This document shows, piece after piece, positions 7,611 to 12,499 of a stretch of DNA of 12,499 nucleotides. The translations under genes and the position numbers were made by a program. The first letter of the stretch is position 1, and each line of letters starts with the position of its first letter. The stretch spans positions 1 through 12,499 of the forward strand of contig CAZFDE010000078.1 in the NCBI GenBank assembly GCA_964517795.1, written 5' to 3'. Origin of the DNA: CAZFDE01 sp964517795. GTDB lineage: Bacteria; Planctomycetota; Phycisphaerae; Sedimentisphaerales; Anaerobacaceae. Under the pieces are notes generated by a model. The model was given only the letters and a program-made list of their open reading frames with translations. It was not told the origin of the DNA and searched no databases.

Positions 7611-8456
7611 ATGCAAACACTAACAGACCAGGATGTTATATTAAGTACAAATGATTTTATAACGATCAGTCACTTGGTGTATGAACATTGCGGTATTAAT
7701 CTTCATGACGGGAAAAAGGAACTGGTACGGGCACGGCTGGCCAAACGACTGCGATTGGGCAACTTTAAAACGTTTCCCGAATACCTCGAACATGTGTTCA
7801 ACGATAAAACAGGAAAAGAGTTTTCAATTCTTATTGATTCACTGAGCACTAACCTGACGTGTTTTTTTCGCGAGACGCAACATTTTGAATTTCTCCGCAA
7901 TCGTTTTTTGCCGAGTGTTTTGGCTCGCAACGCAAATCGTAAATGCAGGCTTCGGGCCTGGAGTGCCGGCTGTTCATCCGGAGAAGAACCGTATTCGATT
8001 GCGATGGTACTGCTCGAAGCGATTGAAAGACACGGCCGATGGGACGCAAAAGTCCTGGCAACCGATATTTCGACACGGATGCTGGAGACCGCACGAACCG
8101 GCCGTTATGACGAAGGACGGATCAAGCCGGTTCCTGCCCCATTGAAACATAAATATCTGGTACCCAGCCGATCACATGGCAAACGGCTTTATGAGGTTGC
8201 GGCACCTTTAAAAGAGACCGTCATTTTCAAATACTTAAATTTGATGAAGTCGTGGCCGATTCAGGGACCCCTAGACTTTATTTTTTGTCGAAATGTCATG
8301 ATCTATTTTGACAAGGCGGTCCAGTCGCAATTGGTCAATCGATTCTGGAAACTGTTGGATTCGGGCGGGATATTATTTACCGGGCATTCCGAATCGCTGA
8401 CGGGGATCCAACATTCGTTCAAATATGTTCAGCCGACGATTTATATGAAGCCGTGA
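7611..8456 (+). CDS. cheR: Chemoreceptor glutamate methyltransferase CheR
   Basis: A 281-residue SAM-dependent enzyme that methylates glutamates on receptor helices during adaptation. The N-terminal helical domain (about 10-85) is followed by the conserved STNLTCFFRE and the SAM-binding motif beginning at W117 (WSAGCSSGEEPYSIAM). Further C-terminal come LATDIST, the FIFCRNVMIYFD strand and the GHSESL motif near the end. The length matches the family. AAGGA at 7601-7605 fixes the start. The gene follows cheA by 18 bases, and its TGA overlaps the long reading frame of cheD. No TPR or other extension is present, so docking to the receptor would rely on the core enzyme; the receptor in this window shows no pentapeptide tether. 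Confidence 0.96.
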   Translation: MQTLTDQDVILSTNDFITISHLVYEHCGINLHDGKKELVRARLAKRLRLGNFKTFPEYLEHVFNDKTGKEFSILIDSLSTNLTCFFRETQHFEFLRNRFLPSVLARNANRKCRLRAWSAGCSSGEEPYSIAMVLLEAIERHGRWDAKVLATDISTRMLETARTGRYDEGRIKPVPAPLKHKYLVPSRSHGKRLYEVAAPLKETVIFKYLNLMKSWPIQGPLDFIFCRNVMIYFDKAVQSQLVNRFWKLLDSGGILFTGHSESLTGIQHSFKYVQPTIYMKP

Positions 8457-8457
8457 A

Positions 8458-8463
8458 AGAGGA
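8458..8463 (+). promoter_or_regulatory. Ribosome binding site that decides the cheD start
   Basis: AGAGGA lies 7 bases before the ATG at 8471. The reading frame is also open from a GTG at 8453 that overlaps the cheR stop, but this purine-rich element would then be inside the coding region, so the ATG is preferred. Confidence 0.65.
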
Positions 8464-8470
8464 ACTTTCG

Positions 8471-8956
8471 ATGCTCAAAACAAAAATTATAGTTGATATC
8501 TCCGACGCTGCCGTTTCAGACAACCCCGACACAGCAATATGTACATATTCTCTGGGATCGTGTATTGCCGTTTGCCTGTATGATCCGGCAATTCGTGCCG
8601 GCGGGATGCTGCATTATCAACTGCCCGATTCGAAAATGGATGCCAAACGAGCAAGTGAAAAACCATTTATGTTTGCCGATACGGGCACAGATCGGCTGTT
8701 GCGAAAATTGTTATCGATGGGTGCAAATAAGAAACGCATGAAAATAAAGATTGCCGGGGGCGCTGAAATGCATACCGGCCCGAAAGGGTTTGACGTGGGT
8801 AAACGAAATTATCTGGCAATCCGAAAACTACTTTGGAAAAACGGGATGTTTATCGACGCCGAGGATGTCGGGGGCCATTCACCGCGGAATATGTATCTGG
8901 ATATCGCCGATGGTACCGTGACGGTCAAAACCGGTGGCAGCGACCAGTTTTTATAG
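8471..8956 (+). CDS. cheD: Chemoreceptor glutamine deamidase CheD
   Basis: From the ATG at 8471 the product has 161 residues, a normal CheD length. CheD converts specific receptor glutamines to glutamates and, in organisms with CheC or CheX, links adaptation to CheY-P level. The catalytic residues are recognisable: C31 in SLGSCIAVCLYD, H48 in GGMLHYQLP, and T25, with the same spacing as in the well-studied Thermotoga enzyme (C27, H44, T21). The later IKIAGGAEM and the C-terminal VGGHSPRNMYLD are also family motifs. The start was chosen over GTG 8453 because of the ribosome binding site at 8458-8463. It follows cheR closely and precedes a second cheY. Confidence 0.94.
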   Translation: MLKTKIIVDISDAAVSDNPDTAICTYSLGSCIAVCLYDPAIRAGGMLHYQLPDSKMDAKRASEKPFMFADTGTDRLLRKLLSMGANKKRMKIKIAGGAEMHTGPKGFDVGKRNYLAIRKLLWKNGMFIDAEDVGGHSPRNMYLDIADGTVTVKTGGSDQFL

Positions 8957-8984
8957 TCAATCAATATGCAATACAGGTGAGACA

Positions 8985-9377
8985 ATGAATATGAATGTTT
9001 TAATTGTGGATGATTCGATTTTGACACGTAAAGCCATTCGACGAATGATCGACATGGTCGATCTGCAAACCGATCGGATTGTGGAGGCGGGTAATGGCGT
9101 CGAAGCCTTAAAAGTGCTCGAATGCCAGCGCATCGACTTGGTACTGGCAGACCTGAATATGCCGGTAATGGATGGGATCGAGATGATCTATCACATGCGC
9201 GGCAACGAAAAAACCAGTCATATTCCGGTTGTTATCGTCTCAACCGAATCCAGTCAGACTCGGATTGAAAAACTGCTCTGCGATAACGTCAAATATTATC
9301 TCCACAAACCATTCAAGCCTGAAAACTTCAAAACCGTCATCGAAAATGCATTTGGAGTTCATTGTCATGATGATTAA
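8985..9377 (+). CDS. cheY: CheY-type single-domain response regulator (second copy)
   Basis: A 130-residue receiver domain starting MNMNVLIVDDS. D9-D10, phospho-acceptor D56 (LADLNMPVMDG), the Ser/Thr position S86 and K108 (HKPF) are present, so phosphorylation by CheA is expected. The ATG at 8985 is preferred over longer in-frame starts that would run back into cheD; AGGTGA at 8975-8980 lies just upstream (ATG 8991 would have more usual spacing, and the two differ by only two residues). It differs clearly from the first CheY and sits directly before, and overlapping, a CheX-Hpt fusion gene, which may be its dedicated partner. Whether it drives the motor or acts as a phosphate sink cannot be told from sequence. 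Confidence 0.93.
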   Translation: MNMNVLIVDDSILTRKAIRRMIDMVDLQTDRIVEAGNGVEALKVLECQRIDLVLADLNMPVMDGIEMIYHMRGNEKTSHIPVVIVSTESSQTRIEKLLCDNVKYYLHKPFKPENFKTVIENAFGVHCHDD

Positions 9378-10227
9378 AACAAAAAGTATGCTGTTTAATG
9401 CGTTGTCTGAAGCGCTTGGCACCATGGCGTTTCTGGATATTCTTCCTGCCGATCAAACCGACGAGGCATTATCTATGCCGAAAGACCTGTTGCTTTCAGA
9501 AATTACTTTTACCGGCCCGCTCAACGGCAGATTACAGTTCCTTGCCAATGCAGCATTCGGATCGATCCTGGCTGAGAATATTGCAGCCATCGCACATGCC
9601 GATGACACACAAATATGCGATGCATTGAAAGAACTTTCGAATGTTACCTGTGGTTTAATCCTACCCGAACTGAGTATGGGACCGCGCGATGTATTTGATA
9701 TGACAGTGCCGACCGTTCGACCGGCCGGGATGGATATCCGATGGGATGATTTTTTGGCCGACCGCGAAACTATTTTGTTCAATACCCAAGGTCAAGCCCT
9801 TGCGGTTCGGTTAAGAATAGATCCATGCGGCCGACAAAACGGCAGGCAGCTTGACCATTTTGCCGGTATTCTCGACGGCAGCCCGCTACCGAATCCGCGC
9901 AGCATTGCGGGCCCGAACAATATGCATGAGCTACTGGGTGATTTTATCGAGTCGGTCAATACCCAGCTTGACATTCTCGAGCAGGCCGCCTTGGAATACG
10001 AATCGGGGGTGGATCGCAAAGGCAACGCGGGAATCATTCGGCGTATTTTACACAAGATCAAAGGCGAAGCCGGCGTGGTTGAAATTGACGATATTATGCA
10101 CCTGAGTCATTGTACCGAGGATGCGTTCGAAAAGCTCGATCCTGACTTTCGCGGCGATATGGTGCTGCGATACGGAGATTGGGTGGGTGCAGCGGTACAG
10201 GTACTCACCGAACAATATATGGAATAA
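9367..10227 (+). CDS. CheX-type domain fused to a histidine phosphotransfer (Hpt) domain
   Basis: From ATG 9367 the product has 286 residues. Residues about 1-165 resemble CheX, with the catalytic pair E89 and N92 in KELSNVTCG. Residues about 183-286 form an Hpt domain: DFIESVNTQLDILEQ helix, then H229 in ILHKIKGEAGVV and a final helical part, resembling the P1 domain of CheA. The reading frame is open further upstream, but that part overlaps cheY2; GGAG at 9354-9357 supports the start at 9367, overlapping cheY2 by 11 bases. By family knowledge the CheX part would dephosphorylate CheY-P, and the Hpt part would accept or return phosphate at histidine; the combination in one chain is unusual. 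The gene ends 7 bases before cheB. The CheX half is more divergent than the stand-alone CheX, so its activity is less certain than the Hpt call. Confidence 0.82.
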   Translation: MMIKTKSMLFNALSEALGTMAFLDILPADQTDEALSMPKDLLLSEITFTGPLNGRLQFLANAAFGSILAENIAAIAHADDTQICDALKELSNVTCGLILPELSMGPRDVFDMTVPTVRPAGMDIRWDDFLADRETILFNTQGQALAVRLRIDPCGRQNGRQLDHFAGILDGSPLPNPRSIAGPNNMHELLGDFIESVNTQLDILEQAALEYESGVDRKGNAGIIRRILHKIKGEAGVVEIDDIMHLSHCTEDAFEKLDPDFRGDMVLRYGDWVGAAVQVLTEQYME

Positions 10228-10234
10228 AGCGACG

Positions 10235-11293
10235 ATGACAACACTGATCAAAAAAAATATTGAAGTACTGGTGGTTGATGATTCGGCGATTGTTCGTAAA
10301 ATCCTGAGCCGGCAATTGAACCAGTATCGTGGCATCGAGGTGGTTGCCAGCGCCCCGGATCCGTTCATCGCGCGCGACAAAATTGTAACTTTAAAGCCCG
10401 ATGTTTTAACATTGGATATCGAAATGCCGCGAATGGATGGAATTACCTTTTTACGCAAACTCATGAGGCATCACCCAATGCCGGTAATCGTTTTCAGTTC
10501 ATTAACACCAAAAGGCGGGAAAGTGGCGATGGAAGCACTTGCAGCCGGCGCGGTGGATGTGGTTAGCAAACCCGGACCGGCATACAGCGTCGGAGAGGCC
10601 TGTGGCAATTTAATCGATAAGATCAAAGCTGCCTCACGAGCCCGTATTGACAGAACGATAATCGCGCAACGTCCCGATCATATTCCGGCATCAAACCTGA
10701 GTATTGCGCAAACCACACATAAAATATTCGCGATCGGCGCATCGACCGGCGGGGTGCAGGCCCTGATGCAATTGCTATCAGCCTTGCCGCCGAACACGCC
10801 GGGCACGATTGTTGTACAGCACATGCCCGCGCGGTTTACTAGTTCTTTTGCAGAACGATTAGATAACGAATGCCAGGTTCATGTCACCGAAGCGCGGGAT
10901 GGCGATCATGTAATCCCGGGAAAAGTGCTCATTGCCCCTGGCGGCTATCACATGCTTCTTGGGCGTTCCGGGGCCAATTATTATGTGAATATCAAAGACG
11001 GCCCGCCAGTGTATCGGCAAAAGCCCAGTGTTGAAGTATTATTTAATTCGGTGGCCAAATATGCCGGCGCCAACGCCGTTGGGGTCATCCTGACCGGCAT
11101 GGGCTGCGACGGTGCGGGCGGCTTGTTAAAGATGCGCGAAAATGGGGCTCGAACCATTGCCCAGGATGAGGCGTCGTCGGTGGTCTTCGGTATGCCCAAA
11201 GAGGCGATTGCCCGAAATGCGGCCCAAAAAGTTGTGCCACTATACGATATTCCACGAACGATGATGGCTTTGGCTGAAATGAATTTTAAGTGA
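10235..11293 (+). CDS. cheB: Receptor methylesterase CheB
   Basis: A 352-residue two-domain enzyme. The N-terminal receiver (about 10-125) has the acidic pair D15-D16, phospho-acceptor D61 (TLDIEMPRMDG) and K112. The C-terminal methylesterase (about 163-350) has the catalytic triad S170 (IGASTGG), H196 (VVQHMPARFTSSFAERLD) and D292 (GMGCDGAGG), each offset by six residues from the E. coli enzyme. It removes methyl groups from the receptor, and deamidates in some species, when phosphorylated by CheA. The ATG at 10235 is used because the longer frame overlaps the previous gene; only a weak GGA precedes it, suggesting coupled translation. It lies 7 bases after the CheX-Hpt gene. Confidence 0.97.
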   Translation: MTTLIKKNIEVLVVDDSAIVRKILSRQLNQYRGIEVVASAPDPFIARDKIVTLKPDVLTLDIEMPRMDGITFLRKLMRHHPMPVIVFSSLTPKGGKVAMEALAAGAVDVVSKPGPAYSVGEACGNLIDKIKAASRARIDRTIIAQRPDHIPASNLSIAQTTHKIFAIGASTGGVQALMQLLSALPPNTPGTIVVQHMPARFTSSFAERLDNECQVHVTEARDGDHVIPGKVLIAPGGYHMLLGRSGANYYVNIKDGPPVYRQKPSVEVLFNSVAKYAGANAVGVILTGMGCDGAGGLLKMRENGARTIAQDEASSVVFGMPKEAIARNAAQKVVPLYDIPRTMMALAEMNFK

Positions 11294-11315
11294 ATACAAT
11301 TTAAGGAATAGTCCC

Positions 11316-11714
11316 ATGTTCAAAGCAAAAGATATTATGACTACGAATGTGATTAGTATTACCGGTGAAACCGGCATTTATGAGGCCATTCGAACAATGG
11401 TGGAACATAACATTACCGGTTTACCGGTTGTGGACGATCAAAAATGCCTGGTGGGTGTAATCTCGGAAAAAGATGTACTAAGTTTATTATACAATATCAA
11501 AGACAAGTCCGGGACCGTAGCGGACTTTATGACGGCCGATCCGATATCGTTTGATGCCGATGACAGCCTGGTCGATATTGCCGAGTGTTTGATTGATCAC
11601 CATTTTCGTCGGGTACCGGTCCTTTCACAAGGAAAATTGGTCGGTATCGTCAGCCGCAAAGATATTATCGCATATATCCTCAAACTCAGACATCAGGCCC
11701 AACCAGTTGTCTAA
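11316..11714 (+). CDS. Stand-alone CBS-domain pair protein
   Basis: A 132-residue protein made of two CBS motifs, about 1-62 (AKDIMTTNVISI ... LVGVISEKDV) and 68-130 (VADFMTADPISF ... LVGIVSRKDI), with no catalytic domain. Such pairs fold into a Bateman module that binds adenosine-containing ligands. AAGGA at 11303-11307 supports the start. It follows cheB by 22 bases in the same direction, so it is likely the last gene of the operon. Its position, with a CBS pair also fused to a phosphatase-like protein earlier in the operon, hints at a role in chemosensory control rather than an unrelated one, but this is inference. Its stop codon overlaps the end of an opposite-strand gene remnant. Confidence 0.9.
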   Translation: MFKAKDIMTTNVISITGETGIYEAIRTMVEHNITGLPVVDDQKCLVGVISEKDVLSLLYNIKDKSGTVADFMTADPISFDADDSLVDIAECLIDHHFRRVPVLSQGKLVGIVSRKDIIAYILKLRHQAQPVV

Positions 11715-11925
11715 AATATCAGATTGCTGTTCCTCAATTCTCGCAAGACCTCTGCCCAGTCTCCTATTAGAGCATCTTCGGCCCGAGGAGGACATACAAG
11801 ATGCACACTGGTTGCGAGTGCAGCAGAGTCACGAGCACGTAACCGGGACTCCATTTCTGTTGCTATTGGCCATGAGGCTGTAATTTGTATGTCTTCAGCA
11901 AAAATGAGACACAATGCTTCATAAA
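11711..11925 (-). pseudogene. C-terminal fragment resembling a DUF1156-type DNA methylase
   Basis: Reading on the - strand gives about 70 residues with the run ITASWPIATEMESR followed by AALATSVHLVCPPR and a final helix WAEVLRELRN. From memory this matches the conserved C-terminal part of DUF1156-family adenine DNA methylases (typical pattern: TATWPxxTE, then NALASSIVLVCRPR), proteins often found in defence islands. The upstream part of the gene is missing: the frame closes inside the neighbouring transposase fragment and no proper start exists. It ends at a TAG overlapping the CBS gene's last bases, so the protein end may itself be cut. Non-functional remnant. The family call comes from short motifs only and needs a profile search. 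Confidence 0.6.
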
Positions 11926-12123
11926 TTAGAAGACAATTTCAGCTCCAGTTTCAGTCATTTTACCATTATATTTCTTTCGTTCAAGTAACGTTTTCTTTTT
12001 TACTGCCGCCCGTTGCTTCAGGATATTTTCTCGTCTGCCAAAGTACACATCGTCAGGCGTTACATTGCCGATGGCCTCATGATACCGGTGGCCGTTATAC
12101 CACTGGACAAATCGATAAATCTC
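11926..12123 (-). pseudogene. IS3-type transposase, C-terminal fragment
   Basis: On the - strand this stretch reads EIYRFVQWYNGHRYHEAIG, then TPDDVYFGRRE and a basic end, terminating at TAA (11926-11928). FVxWYNxxRxH, followed by TPxxVYFG, is typical of the C-terminal part of the rve integrase core in IS3-group transposases. Only about 65 residues remain; just upstream the frame meets a stop and the sequence turns into the tyrosine recombinase gene. No start codon, catalytic DDE residues or terminal inverted repeats are visible here, so it is a degraded mobile-element remnant. Confidence 0.8.
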
Positions 12124-12499
12124 TTTTTCTCATTCGTTTCAAATTCTACTACTTCTGCCATTTCTTCGGGTATAAGTGCCGCATAGTGCCTTCTGCAGAT
12201 ATCGGGAGAGTTTCCCATCAATTTTGAAATTTTGTATAGCGAAACGCCTTTCTGTGCCAGGTGACTGCCAAAAGTATGTCGGAAATCCAGGCATGACCAA
12301 CTTAAATTATTAGCATTGTTAATTTTTCTTAAACGCTGAGAAAAATTATCTGGATCCCATCGTTTCTTTTTCGGAGATGGAAAAAACCAAATACAATCCT
12401 TATCAATTCTATAATCTTGCAGCACTTTCAATAAAGCCTCACTAATAGGAACTACTCTGTTATTCTTTGTTTTTGGCTGCCAGAATCGACCATCAATTG
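12060..12499 (-). CDS. Tyrosine recombinase/integrase, C-terminal catalytic part (5' end outside window)
   Basis: The - strand frame is open to the right edge, so this is the 3' part of a longer gene; the TTG at 12431 is internal. It holds the beta-hairpin with the probable catalytic lysine (PKTKNNRVVPI), the box II arginine in SCLDFRHTFGSHLA, the LMGNSP segment and the tyrosine in RRHYAALIPEEM. Such enzymes cut and rejoin DNA for integration of phages, islands or integrons. Two usual residues differ: the His of the HxxR motif is Leu, and the His of LGHS is Asn. I recall such variants in planctomycete integrases, so they need not mean inactivity. The last 20 or so residues (from about RFIDLSS to the TAA at 12060-12062) are read out of frame from the adjoining transposase fragment, so the natural C-terminus has been replaced. 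Activity unknown. Confidence 0.8.
   Translation of the reverse strand, partial: IDGRFWQPKTKNNRVVPISEALLKVLQDYRIDKDCIWFFPSPKKKRWDPDNFSQRLRKINNANNLSWSCLDFRHTFGSHLAQKGVSLYKISKLMGNSPDICRRHYAALIPEEMAEVVEFETNEKKRFIDLSSGITATGIMRPSAM

Noticed and set aside
11724..11924. + strand frame of 66 codons after the CBS gene
   Set aside because: It is antisense to the DUF1156-like fragment, whose conserved motifs lie on the - strand; no ribosome binding site seen.
1..12499. CRISPR arrays, tRNA or rRNA genes, riboswitches
   Set aside because: No regularly spaced short repeats, cloverleaf-like sequences or rRNA-like stretches were noticed; the only long repeat is the PAS duplication inside the receptor gene.

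Overview
The window is mostly one chemosensory operon on the + strand (about 11.7 kb, from the 3' end of cheW to a CBS-domain gene). It ends in a short scrap-yard of mobile and defence-type gene remnants on the - strand. The set of CheX/CheC phosphatases, CheD, BdlA-like PAS receptors and moderate GC content fits a Planctomycetota or deltaproteobacterial-type genome. The partial tyrosine recombinase at the right edge (FRHTF, LMGNSP, RRHYA motifs) resembles integrases I associate with Planctomycetota, Phycisphaerae in particular. That taxonomic assignment is inference from memory of families, not a search.

Layout, left to right: 3' end of cheW with an acidic tail; a doubtful 61-residue ORF; a soluble receptor with two nearly identical PAS domains, a third Cys-rich PAS, HAMP-like segments and a signalling hairpin; an intergenic hairpin; cheY1; cheX1; a CheX/CheC-type domain fused to a CBS pair; cheA; cheR; cheD; cheY2; a CheX-type domain fused to an Hpt domain; cheB; and a stand-alone CBS-pair protein. 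Spacing is tight: overlaps at cheR/cheD in the long reading frame and at cheY2/cheX-Hpt, and gaps of 7-12 bases elsewhere. Co-transcription is therefore likely.

How the parts should work together (known family roles): the receptor with CheW controls CheA, which phosphorylates the two CheY proteins and CheB. CheR methylates, CheB demethylates and CheD deamidates the receptor for adaptation. The three CheX/CheC-type domains, each with an intact E-x2-N motif, would remove phosphate from CheY-P. The two unusual fusions are the most interesting content: CheX/CheC+CBS suggests adenine-nucleotide control of dephosphorylation, and CheX+Hpt puts a phosphatase and a phosphotransfer domain in one chain. 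A second CBS-pair protein closes the operon.

From 11711 to the end, everything recognisable is on the opposite strand and consists of gene 3' ends: a fragment resembling the C-terminus of a DUF1156-type DNA methylase, a fragment of an IS3-type transposase (integrase core C-terminus), and the C-terminal catalytic part of a tyrosine recombinase whose end runs into the transposase fragment. This looks like an accessory-DNA boundary starting within a few bases of the operon's last stop codon. I found no complete, clearly new defence or other system; the novelty lies in the architecture of the chemosensory proteins and in the mosaic junction.
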